From: Arthrobacter sp042667405 | Lineage (GTDB): Bacteria > Actinomycetota > Actinomycetes > Actinomycetales > Micrococcaceae | Direction of reading: 5' to 3' | Assembly (NCBI RefSeq): GCF_042667405.1 | Contig: NZ_JBHVAL010000010.1 | Coordinates: 1 to 64,000 of the forward strand | Length of the DNA stretch: 64,000 bases | Shown here: in pieces, positions 44,146 to 51,197 of the stretch | How positions within the stretch are numbered: position 1 is the first letter of the stretch | Layout: every line of letters starts with the position of its first letter | The notes under the pieces: generated by a model | What the model was told of the DNA's origin: nothing | Seen by the model: the letters and a program-made list of their open reading frames with translations, nothing else | Database searches by the model: none | Made by a program: the position numbers and the translations under genes

Positions 44146-44887
44146 AAACACTTACCGGCCCAGGATCGCGCTGACCAGCTACCTTCAGGAGGCCTCCTGG
44201 GGCGTCTGGAATACGACGGCGGCCATCCTCCCGGCAACGTACGTGGAGGCGGTCGTCGCAGCCGGGGGCACACCGCTCCTCCTCCCACCTGCGGGAACCG
44301 ACCCTTCGGTGCTGGACCTGGTGGACGGCCTGATCGTGGTGGGAGGACCCGACGTCGATCCTTCCCTTTACGGGCAGGAACCGCATCCCGCAACCCGGCC
44401 ACAGCCCCTCCGGGACGGCCACGATACCCAGCTCCTGAGTGGGGCGTTGGACCGAGGGCTTCCGCTGTTCGCCATTTGCCGGGGTGCCCAGCTGCTGAAT
44501 GTGGTGCTGGGCGGCACGCTCGTCCAGCACATTCCGGACATCAATCCGGAAGCCAATTGCCAGCCGGCTCCGGGCGTTTTCGGTGAAGCCAGCTTTACGA
44601 CCGAGCAGGGCAGCGTGATCCACGATCTCCTGGGCGACTCCGCGACGTCTCCGTGCTACCACCACCAAGCCCTGGACTCCGTACCCAACGAACTGCGCGT
44701 AACAGCCCGTTCCGGCGATGGCATGGTCCAGGCTGTCGAATCCACGGACGGCAGCTGGGTGTTGGGCGTCCAGTTCCACCCCGAACAGAACCCGGACGAT
44801 GTCCGGCTCTTCCGCGGCTTCGTGGAGGCCGCCTCCCATTACCGGGCCGACCACACCGCAACCATGAAAGCGATGTCCCCAGCATGA
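44126..44887 (+). CDS. Class I glutamine amidotransferase-like gamma-glutamyl hydrolase (peptidase C26, PuuD-like)
   Basis: A 253-residue hydrolase with nucleophile Cys in LFAICRGAQLLNVVLGG, oxyanion region GLIVVGGPDVDPSLYG and the His-Glu pair in LGVQFHPEQNPDD. PuuD-type enzymes remove the gamma-glutamyl group from gamma-glutamyl-GABA or analogous acids. GTG 44126 is chosen, 20 bases inside the end of the ligase gene, because GGGAG lies at proper distance; the first residues are SNDSENTYRPRIALTSY. Its stop overlaps the aldehyde dehydrogenase start. Confidence 0.9.
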   Translation: MASNDSENTYRPRIALTSYLQEASWGVWNTTAAILPATYVEAVVAAGGTPLLLPPAGTDPSVLDLVDGLIVVGGPDVDPSLYGQEPHPATRPQPLRDGHDTQLLSGALDRGLPLFAICRGAQLLNVVLGGTLVQHIPDINPEANCQPAPGVFGEASFTTEQGSVIHDLLGDSATSPCYHHQALDSVPNELRVTARSGDGMVQAVESTDGSWVLGVQFHPEQNPDDVRLFRGFVEAASHYRADHTATMKAMSPA

Positions 44888-46254
44888 CCTCAACTGTCTT
44901 TGACGTGATCAATCCGGCCACCGAGGAAGTCATCCAGACTGTGCCCCTGGCCGGCTTGGCCGAAACGGATGCAGCCATTGCGAAGGCTGCCGCCGCCTAC
45001 GAATCCTGGCGGGCGGTAGCCCCCGCCGACCGTGCGCTGCTCCTGCGCAGGTTCGCCGCCGCCGTCGACCATGACCTGGAGAACCTCGCGCAGCTCGAGG
45101 TCCGCAACGCCGGACACACCATCGGCAACGCCCGCTGGGAGGCCGGCAACGTCCGCGATGTCCTCAATTACTACGCGGCGGCTCCCGAACGGCACTTCGG
45201 CCGTCAGATTCCGGTGGCCGGAGGCGTCAACATGACCTTCCACGAGCCCCTTGGCGTGGTGGGCGTGATCGTGCCGTGGAACTTCCCCATGCCGATCGCA
45301 GGGTGGGGTTTCGCTCCGGCCCTGGCCGCCGGCAACACGGTGGTGCTCAAACCTGCGGAAGTAACTCCGTTGACGGCGATCCGCCTGGGCGAGCTCGCCC
45401 TGGAGGCCGGCATTCCTGAGGGCGTCTTCCAGGTACTTCCGGGCAAGGGCTCGGTGGTGGGGCAGCGGTTCGTCACCCATCCCGCTGTGCGCAAGGTGGT
45501 TTTCACCGGCTCCACCGGGGTTGGCAAGCAGATCATGGCCGGCTGCGCGGACCAGGTGAAGCGGGTGACGTTGGAGCTTGGCGGCAAGAGCGCAAACATC
45601 GTGTTCGACGACGCCGACCTTGAACTTGCGGCCGCGGCGGCACCGGGCGGCGCGTTCGACAACGCAGGCCAGGACTGCTGCGCCCGCTCGCGGATCCTTG
45701 TCCAGCGCAGTGTGTACGACCGCTTCCTGGAGCTGCTGGAACCTGAGGTCCTCGGGATGCGCGTGGGCGATCCGGCGGATCCGGCCACCTCCATGGGGCC
45801 GCTCATCTCGGCACAGCAGCTGGGTACGGTTTCCGGCTTCGTGCCCGACGGCGCCCCGGTCGCCTTCCGCGGGAAGGCACCCGAAGGCCCCGGCTTCTGG
45901 TTCCCGCCCACCGTGCTGACTCCGGAGCTGGACGCACCTTCTTTCACGGACGAAATCTTTGGTCCGGTAGTCGCCGTCGTGCCTTTCGACGACGAAGCGG
46001 AGGCCATCAGGATCGCCAACAACACCGAATACGGCCTGTCCGGATCGATCTGGACGTCCAAGGTGGATCGCGCGCTTCGCGTGGCACGCGGGGTCGAGTC
46101 CGGCAACCTGTCCGTTAATTCCCACTCGTCCGTCCGTTACTCCACGCCGTTTGGCGGCTTCAAGCAATCAGGCCTTGGCCGCGAACTCGGCCCCGACGCC
46201 TTGGATGCGTTCACGGAAGTCAAGAACGTCTTCATCTCCACGCAGTCCGCTTAG
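44884..46254 (+). CDS. Aldehyde dehydrogenase
   Basis: A 456-residue NAD(P)-dependent aldehyde dehydrogenase. Motifs: PWNFPMPIAGW, FTGSTGVGKQI, catalytic Glu in LELGGKSANIVF, catalytic Cys in FDNAGQDCCARSRI and EIFGPVVAVVPF. Within a glutamylation pathway it would oxidise the gamma-glutamyl aldehyde formed after amine removal, before hydrolysis by the C26 enzyme (PuuC-like role). ATG 44884 overlaps the previous stop (ATGA). Confidence 0.93.
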   Translation: MTSTVFDVINPATEEVIQTVPLAGLAETDAAIAKAAAAYESWRAVAPADRALLLRRFAAAVDHDLENLAQLEVRNAGHTIGNARWEAGNVRDVLNYYAAAPERHFGRQIPVAGGVNMTFHEPLGVVGVIVPWNFPMPIAGWGFAPALAAGNTVVLKPAEVTPLTAIRLGELALEAGIPEGVFQVLPGKGSVVGQRFVTHPAVRKVVFTGSTGVGKQIMAGCADQVKRVTLELGGKSANIVFDDADLELAAAAAPGGAFDNAGQDCCARSRILVQRSVYDRFLELLEPEVLGMRVGDPADPATSMGPLISAQQLGTVSGFVPDGAPVAFRGKAPEGPGFWFPPTVLTPELDAPSFTDEIFGPVVAVVPFDDEAEAIRIANNTEYGLSGSIWTSKVDRALRVARGVESGNLSVNSHSSVRYSTPFGGFKQSGLGRELGPDALDAFTEVKNVFISTQSA

Positions 46255-46282
46255 TCTTTCCCACCGTTACCTAGGAGCAATC

Positions 46283-47065
46283 ATGCAATCAGTAGTTTCC
46301 AACCGTCTCGCAGGCCGCAGCGCAGTCATCACCGGAGGTGCCAGCGGCATCGGCCTGGCTACCGCGCGCCGCATGGCCGCCGAGGGCGCCAATGTGGTGA
46401 TCGCGGACATCGAACCAACCTCCGGCATTGCCGCCGCCAGCGAGGTAGGTGGCCTGTTCGTGAAGGTCGATGTCACCAGCGAGGAAGAGGTCCGCAACCT
46501 CTACGCCCAGACAAAGGAGACCTACGGCAGCGTCGACATCGCGTTCAACAACGCAGGCATCTCCCCCGCAGACGACGCCTCCATCCTGGACACCGGCATC
46601 GACGCCTGGCGCAGGGTCCAGGAAGTGAACCTGACGTCCGTCTACTACTGCTGCAAGTACGCCATCCCGTACATGCAGGAACAGGGCAAGGGTTCCATCA
46701 TCAACACGGCCTCGTTCGTGGCGGTCATGGGTGCTGCGACGTCCCAGATTTCCTACAGCGCTTCCAAGGGTGGCGTGCTTTCCATGAGTCGTGAACTCGG
46801 CGTGGAATTCGCCCGCCAAGGTATCCGGATCAACGCTCTCTGCCCGGGACCGGTCAACACTCCCCTGTTGAAGGAACTCTTCGCAAAGGATCCGGAGAAG
46901 GCAGCCCGCCGCTTGGTGCATGTGCCGTTGGGGCGCTTCGCCGAGCCTGAGGAGCTTGCCGCAGCCGTGGCTTTCCTCGCCAGCGACGACGCCTCGTTCA
47001 TCACGGCCTCCACCTTCCTGGTGGACGGCGGCATCTCGGGAGCCTACGTCACGCCGCTTTCCTGA
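46283..47065 (+). CDS. Short-chain dehydrogenase/reductase
   Basis: A 260-residue classical SDR. Cofactor motif ITGGASGIGLATA, NNAG at FNNAGISPADD, catalytic Ser in INTASFVAV, YxxxK in ISYSASKGG, and the C-terminal FLVDGGISGAYV. An Asp at IADIEP favours NAD over NADP. ATG 46283 follows TAGGAG. Last gene of the amine operon; it may oxidise an alcohol intermediate such as a gamma-glutamylated amino alcohol (inference), supplying the aldehyde for the dehydrogenase. Confidence 0.92.
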   Translation: MQSVVSNRLAGRSAVITGGASGIGLATARRMAAEGANVVIADIEPTSGIAAASEVGGLFVKVDVTSEEEVRNLYAQTKETYGSVDIAFNNAGISPADDASILDTGIDAWRRVQEVNLTSVYYCCKYAIPYMQEQGKGSIINTASFVAVMGAATSQISYSASKGGVLSMSRELGVEFARQGIRINALCPGPVNTPLLKELFAKDPEKAARRLVHVPLGRFAEPEELAAAVAFLASDDASFITASTFLVDGGISGAYVTPLS

Positions 47066-47078
47066 CGCCAAAGAAACC

Positions 47079-47129
47079 ACGACGGCGGGTGCGGACTTAG
47101 CGATAAGTCCGCACCCGCCGTCGTTCTTT
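47079..47129 (+). terminator. Strong terminator after the amine operon
   Basis: A perfect 21-bp stem (47079-47099 with 47104-47124) and a GCGA loop, followed by TCTTT. It separates the operon from the padR-type gene. Confidence 0.93.
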
Positions 47130-47180
47130 AACGCCCGCTCACATCCCCCGCGCTTCCACCAAACCCTCACTCACAAAGTC

Positions 47181-47241
47181 TTGACGTTCAGATATTCACC
47201 GATATATCGTTAAGTATCGCCGATACTCCTTCGGTGATATC
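47181..47241 (+). promoter_or_regulatory. Promoter with inverted repeats before the PadR-type gene
   Basis: TTGACG (47181-47186) and TATATC (47203-47208) form a -35/-10 pair with 16-base spacing. The arms GATATTCACCGA (47191-47202) and TCGGTGATATC (47231-47241) are inverted repeats enclosing the -10, and the small palindrome CGATATATCG lies in between. The arrangement suggests autoregulation by the downstream PadR protein. Confidence 0.6.
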
Positions 47242-47262
47242 TATCGAAAGGACGATGCTGTT

Positions 47263-47898
47263 ATGAAAGGCATCCACAATCACGAAGAAAACACCTTCCC
47301 GGAGCATGGCGAAGGCCCCAACCCTCACGGTCGCTTCAATCGAGGCAAGGGCCGGCGCGGTCCCGGTGGACATGGCGGATTCGGGCCGGGTCGCGGCCCA
47401 GGATTCGGCCCCGGCGGCTTTGGCCCTGGCGGATTCGGTCCCCGCGGCTTCGGCCCTGGCGGTCCGCGGCGCAACCGCGGCGACGTCCGCGCCGCGATCC
47501 TCTCGCTCCTCGCCGAAGCTCCTTCGAACGGCTATGGACTCATCAAGACCATCGCCGAGAAGACCTCCGGCGCATGGCGACCCAGCCCCGGATCCGTTTA
47601 CCCCACCCTGCAGCAGCTGGTTGACGAAGAGCTCATCACGGCCGTAGGAGAGGGACGGCGGACCGAATTCACCCTCACCGATGATGGCCGCGCCTATGTA
47701 GCCGAACACGAGGAAGAACTCGCCAACGCCTGGAACACCGAGGCTGATGGAAACATGCAGGAATTCCACCAAAGCATCGGCAAACTGATGGGCGTCATTC
47801 ACCAGTTCCGTGGCGCGGCAACCGACGAACAACGCCGGGCCGCCATCGAGAAGCTCGACGAAACACGTCGCGCGCTCTACCTGATCCTGGCCGACTAA
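47263..47898 (+). CDS. PadR-family regulator with Gly/Phe/Pro-rich N-terminal region
   Basis: A 211-residue regulator. Residues about 20-72 are low complexity with repeated GFGPGG-type units, then the PadR winged helix begins at RGDVRAAILSLLAEAPSNGYGLIKTIAEKT with wing EGRRTEFTLTDDGRAYV; the C-terminal helix region carries QSIGKLMGVIHQF. Such Gly-rich extensions before PadR domains are known from actinobacteria, but their role is unclear. ATG 47263 follows GAAAGGACG. Target beyond itself is unknown; no transporter is adjacent. Confidence 0.88.
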   Translation: MKGIHNHEENTFPEHGEGPNPHGRFNRGKGRRGPGGHGGFGPGRGPGFGPGGFGPGGFGPRGFGPGGPRRNRGDVRAAILSLLAEAPSNGYGLIKTIAEKTSGAWRPSPGSVYPTLQQLVDEELITAVGEGRRTEFTLTDDGRAYVAEHEEELANAWNTEADGNMQEFHQSIGKLMGVIHQFRGAATDEQRRAAIEKLDETRRALYLILAD

Positions 47899-47915
47899 TG
47901 GCCCCCACGCTCCCC

Positions 47916-47946
47916 TTGACCTTGACGTAACGTCAACCTTTACTGT
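47916..47946 (+). promoter_or_regulatory. MerR-type promoter with 19-base spacer
   Basis: TTGACC (47916-47921) and TACTGT (47941-47946) are separated by 19 bases, and the spacer carries the perfect palindrome TTGACGTAACGTCAA (47922-47936). An over-long spacer holding a palindrome is the hallmark of promoters activated by MerR proteins through DNA untwisting, here presumably by the product of the next gene. Confidence 0.75.
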
Positions 47947-47975
47947 CGAAGAACAAGCAAGGGGACGGAGGACAG

Positions 47976-48734
47976 ATGGACTGGTCAATCCAGGAAATCG
48001 CAAGGATCGCGGGAACCACCAGCCGCACGCTGCGCCACTACGATGACATCGGGCTGCTCACACCGAGCCGGACCGGTCATAACGGCTATCGCTACTATGA
48101 CGGTCCGGCCTTGGTCCAGCTCCAGCGCATCCTCCTGCTCCGCGAACTGGGGCTCGGCCTCCCGGCGATCGCCGAAGTGCTGCACCAGGAAACGGACACC
48201 GTCAAAGCCTTGAAAGGCCATCTGGAGTGGCTCGCCAATGAGCAGGAACGCTTGGCGCGGCAGATGGCCTCCGTTCGGCAAACAATCGACACAATGCAAG
48301 GGGATGGAAAGTACATGGCACAGGACATGTTCGATGGCTTCGACCACACGCAGTACAAGGACGAAGTTGAGGAGCGCTGGGGCAAGGATGCCTACGCCGC
48401 CGGCCACTCCTGGTGGCGCGGCATGGGCGCCGATGAAAAGCAGCAATGGAAGGAACGCGTCCAGAAGCTGGGCGCCGACTGGATCGCGGCCGCAGAATCC
48501 GGCGCGGCGCCGGACAGCGCCGAAGCACAGGAACTTGCCAAGCGTCACGTCGAGTGGCTCCGCGGCATCCCTGGAACGCCGACGGCGGCACCTGGCGGAG
48601 ACGTCAAAGGTTACGTCACGGGACTCGGCGACATGTACGTGGCAGATCCGCGGTTCGCCGCCAACTACGGCGGGGAAACAGGGGCCACTTTTGTGCGGGA
48701 CGCCCTGAGGATCTACGCGGAAGGAAACCTCTAA
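47976..48734 (+). CDS. MerR-family regulator, TipA-like
   Basis: A 252-residue protein: MerR winged helix at the N-terminus (IQEIARIAGTTSRTLRHYDDIGLL, RTGHNGYRYYDGPALVQLQRILLLRELG), a coiled-coil dimer helix to about residue 105, then a C-terminal TipAS-type domain with the alpha-helical globin-like pattern (WGKDAYAAGHSWWRGM, WLRGIPGTP, MYVADPRFAANYGG, LRIYAEGNL). TipAS domains bind thiopeptide-like or other bulky compounds and activate multidrug responses. ATG 47976 follows GGAGG. It likely activates its own promoter. Confidence 0.92.
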   Translation: MDWSIQEIARIAGTTSRTLRHYDDIGLLTPSRTGHNGYRYYDGPALVQLQRILLLRELGLGLPAIAEVLHQETDTVKALKGHLEWLANEQERLARQMASVRQTIDTMQGDGKYMAQDMFDGFDHTQYKDEVEERWGKDAYAAGHSWWRGMGADEKQQWKERVQKLGADWIAAAESGAAPDSAEAQELAKRHVEWLRGIPGTPTAAPGGDVKGYVTGLGDMYVADPRFAANYGGETGATFVRDALRIYAEGNL

Positions 48735-48759
48735 GCGGCCAAGATGCGCTGGCCTTGGA

Positions 48760-48778
48760 TTGGCAATAGTCTGGCCAA
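48760..48778. promoter_or_regulatory. Promoter/operator of the TetR-type gene
   Basis: TTGGCAATAGTCTGGCCAA has inverted arms TTGGC/GCCAA, contains a -10-like TAGTCT (48767-48772) and ends directly before ATG 48779, so the mRNA is probably leaderless and the repressor could block its own promoter. It does not resemble the TTGAACA operators of the choline genes. Confidence 0.5.
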
Positions 48779-49384
48779 ATGGGTACAAGCACCGCTAAAA
48801 CCGGCGAACAGGCTGACAGGCAGACACGCATTCTCGAAGCGGCCTTGGAACTTCTGTCGCGCCACGGCATCTCGGGCATCAACATGCGTGCGGTGGCCCG
48901 CGAAGCGGGAGTCGCCCTGGGGCTCGTGAACTACTACTACGAAGACAAACCCAGTCTGATCCGCGCGGTCCTGCACCAGATTGAGGAACATGACCTTCTG
49001 CTGGTGGAGCCGTCCCCTTCCATGGGTCCCGACGAACGACTCCGGGAATCCCTGCGGCGGGTCGCCGACCCAGACCTCCTGACCACCCCGTACCTCTCCC
49101 TCCGCCTCCATCTGTGGGCCCTGGCCCAGGCAAACGAGGAATTCGCAGAAATCAATGCCGCGGCCTTCGACCGGTACCTTCAGGGACTCGCGGCACTGAT
49201 CGGGAATGCCGTTCCCGGGCTCTCCCCCGAAGAGTGCAAGGATCGGGCGGCCGACGTCGTGGTGGTGCAAAACGGCATGTGGCTCACCACCCTACTGGGC
49301 ATCGACAAGGCAGCCATCGAGAGGGGCATCGCCCGCACGGAGCAGATTGCGTTTGGCTCCGCGCTTCAGGACGAGCGCCACTAA
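48779..49384 (+). CDS. TetR-family regulator (BetI-like C-terminal domain)
   Basis: A 201-residue repressor with TetR HTH (ILEAALELLSRHGISGINMRAVAREAGVALGLVNYYYEDK) and a C-terminal region resembling the BetI group (YLSLRLHLWALAQANEEFAEIN, VVVVQNGMWLTTLLG). It might control the choline oxidation genes 5 kb downstream, but its own upstream palindrome differs from the operators there, so the target is open. ATG 48779 has no ribosome site. It converges with the transmembrane-protein gene ending at 49404. Confidence 0.88.
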   Translation: MGTSTAKTGEQADRQTRILEAALELLSRHGISGINMRAVAREAGVALGLVNYYYEDKPSLIRAVLHQIEEHDLLLVEPSPSMGPDERLRESLRRVADPDLLTTPYLSLRLHLWALAQANEEFAEINAAAFDRYLQGLAALIGNAVPGLSPEECKDRAADVVVVQNGMWLTTLLGIDKAAIERGIARTEQIAFGSALQDERH

Positions 49385-49403
49385 CGGGAGGGCTCATGGG
49401 CAC

Positions 49404-50270
49404 TCAGGGAGCGCCAGTTGTCGGTGGAGCCGCGGGGCCGGGGCCGACGAGTTGCGTCCTGAGTCTGACGGGGATGCCTTGGGCGGCGAACTCGGCGTCC
49501 ATGGATTGCTGGGCCGTGGCGAACTTCTTGTCTGGATCGTTCTGAACCCTAAGGGATTGGAACTCCCAGTTGTAGACGCTGCTCCACAACTGAGCGAAGT
49601 CGGCTAGGTACCGGCCGTTGTCCTGCAGTCTGGCGATGTTGTAGTAGACGTTGCCGCCATCCAGGCCGATCGCTCTGATCCCTTCGTCTGAGATGGCGTA
49701 TGCGAGCCAGCCTTCGGCGCAACCAAGAACGGTGTAGTACTGCTGCTCGTTGGCCGGGATGGGTTTGATGGCCTGGACGGTGTCGTTCCGCCGGATGTCG
49801 ATGTTGTCCGGGGTGCAGGCGCCGGCAGCGGGGCCGGCAGGTACGGTGGCTGGTGGTGCCGTGGTCGGCACGGGCGGGGTCATGACCGTGGTCGGGGTTG
49901 GCGTAGGGCTCCACACCGGGGTTTCTGTAGGGGTGGTTGTCGGCGTGGGGCTGGTCGTGGCGGACGGCGTAACCGTGGGCGTCGGCGTGGGGGTGGCCGT
50001 GACAGTCGGGGTGTCGGTAGTGGCCGGCGCCGGCGCCGATTCCGGGACCAGGTTGTCCGCTACAACGACTGCACCGACGACGGCGGCAGCGGCAAGGACC
50101 ACACCCGCCGTCGCCGCCCAACCCGTCCGGCGCGATTTGCGGCCGGCGAGGGAAACGATGTTGGGATCATCGGAGAAGACGTGCGAGCGGCCCGGAATGA
50201 CACCCGGGGTGGTTCCAGGCTCCGGGACGTTGGGTTTCGCGTTTTTCATGAGTTGTTCGATGCGGTCCAT
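49404..50270 (-). CDS. Transmembrane protein with Thr/Pro linker and a novel C-terminal domain, encoded with a sigma factor
   Basis: A 288-residue protein of unrecognised family. Residues 1-50 are cytoplasmic, 51-71 form one helix, 72-150 are a Thr/Pro-rich spacer that could cross the cell wall, and 151-276 form a domain shared with the lipoprotein at 51198-52391. That domain has two Cys, in ACTPDNID and VLGCAEGWLAY, and ends with GIPVRLRTQLVG. Its ATG lies 2 bases after the sigma-factor stop. The layout (short inside part, one helix, outside sensor) fits an anti-sigma or sigma-coupled sensor, but no zinc-finger anti-sigma motif is present, so this role is inferred. Confidence 0.8.
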   Translation of the reverse strand: MDRIEQLMKNAKPNVPEPGTTPGVIPGRSHVFSDDPNIVSLAGRKSRRTGWAATAGVVLAAAAVVGAVVVADNLVPESAPAPATTDTPTVTATPTPTPTVTPSATTSPTPTTTPTETPVWSPTPTPTTVMTPPVPTTAPPATVPAGPAAGACTPDNIDIRRNDTVQAIKPIPANEQQYYTVLGCAEGWLAYAISDEGIRAIGLDGGNVYYNIARLQDNGRYLADFAQLWSSVYNWEFQSLRVQNDPDKKFATAQQSMDAEFAAQGIPVRLRTQLVGPGPAAPPTTGAP

Positions 50271-50272
50271 GG

Positions 50273-50779
50273 TTAGACTTCCCGTTCTGTCATGAGGTGT
50301 TGTGGTGCGGCTTTCGCAAAGGCTTTACGGGCCCGGTGGAGCCTGACCGCGGCAGCGGAGGCTGTGCATCCAAGGCTTTCGGCCAGTTCTGCGGTGGTCA
50401 GGTCATCCCAGTAGGAGAGCATCAGGATTTCCCGGTCGCGGTCCTTGAGCTTGGAGAGAATCTCCGCAACGCTGGCCTGCTGCTCATCGTCATCGGTGGT
50501 GACGGCCTGGACCCGGGCTTCTTCAGCCAGACGCTGCATAAGTTGATCGCGACGGCTCCGCCCTTTGTATTCATTGCCGAGCACATTCCTGGCCGTAGCT
50601 ATCAGCCATCCGACACCGGGCGGCTCCGGTGGTTGTTTTTCCCAGACGATCCGGAACACGTCATTGGCCAATTCCTCGGCCCGTTCGCGGTCATTGATCC
50701 GGTACGCGATGTACTGGTAGATGCGGCTGAAGTGCTCAGCGTGAAGAGCAATCAGTTCCTGCTCTCTGGTAGCCAACAT
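50273..50779 (-). CDS. ECF-type RNA polymerase sigma factor
   Basis: A 168-residue sigma-70 family protein. Region 2 spans about 8-75 (LHAEHFSRIYQYIAYRINDRERAEELANDVFRIVWEK, then GWLIATARNVLGNEYKGRSRRDQ) and region 4 about 108-158 (LKDRDREILMLSYWDDLTTAELAESLGCTASAAAVRLHRARKAF). Regions 1 and 3 are missing, as in ECF sigmas. It is coupled to the transmembrane protein gene. A promoter-like element upstream (50852-50875) resembles one before the lipoprotein gene at 52391, suggesting autoregulation and a small regulon. Confidence 0.92.
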   Translation of the reverse strand: MLATREQELIALHAEHFSRIYQYIAYRINDRERAEELANDVFRIVWEKQPPEPPGVGWLIATARNVLGNEYKGRSRRDQLMQRLAEEARVQAVTTDDDEQQASVAEILSKLKDRDREILMLSYWDDLTTAELAESLGCTASAAAVRLHRARKAFAKAAPQHLMTEREV

Positions 50780-50851
50780 CCTTGTTCTGTTCCCCCGGGG
50801 CTAGTGCGATGTGATGAGTCAACCCTTTAGTGTCCCGGGAAGCGGCGTTTC

Positions 50852-50875
50852 TTACACAATCGGCGAAAAAGTTTC
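50852..50875 (-). promoter_or_regulatory. Candidate sigma-regulon promoter element, sigma-factor gene
   Basis: On the minus strand GAAACTTTTT (50875-50866) is followed after 8 bases by GTGTAA (50857-50852). The same pattern, GAAAGTTTTT, 7 bases, GTGTAA, lies at 52493-52471 before the lipoprotein gene. The element ends 73 bases before the sigma start codon. Confidence 0.5.
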
Positions 50876-50953
50876 AGCTTTCTGTTCCGGTAACCCCCTG
50901 GGAACACAGCGATACCCGGCAAACTCCCCCAATGAGTGTGCCGGGTATCGCCT

Positions 50954-51166
50954 CTAGAGCCGCTGCGCGGCCAGGTCGTGGCCGCTACGTCGTTGCCTGC
51001 CTGCGTGATGGGCAAACCACACGCTTCTACAGGCATGCACGGCCAGGACGACGACGAATAACGCGGCCACCAGAACAACGGCCGAAACGGCGACGACTAT
51101 CACGCCGATGAGATGAACCAGCAGTACCCCGAAGATCACCACAGAGTGGGCGTCGATAAATTCCAT
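50954..51166 (-). CDS. Small membrane protein
   Basis: A 70-residue protein, unrecognised. MEFIDAHSVVIFG leads into a long hydrophobic stretch (about residues 8-43, rich in Val, Ala, Leu; one or two helices) followed by a basic tail with several Arg and His. It lies 31 bases after the lipoprotein gene on the same strand, so it may be cotranscribed and belong to the sigma/lipoprotein locus. The ribosome site is weak (AAGAAATTG) and coding status is not certain; codon third positions look GC-rich, like the neighbours. Confidence 0.5.
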   Translation of the reverse strand: MEFIDAHSVVIFGVLLVHLIGVIVVAVSAVVLVAALFVVVLAVHACRSVWFAHHAGRQRRSGHDLAAQRL

Positions 51167-51197
51167 GATCAATTTCTTGTGCCTGGAGTAGGGGCGG

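Noticed and set aside
49870..50060. Low-complexity plus-strand frame rich in Val and Gly considered as a separate gene.
   Set aside because: It is the antisense image of the Thr/Pro linker of the minus-strand transmembrane protein.
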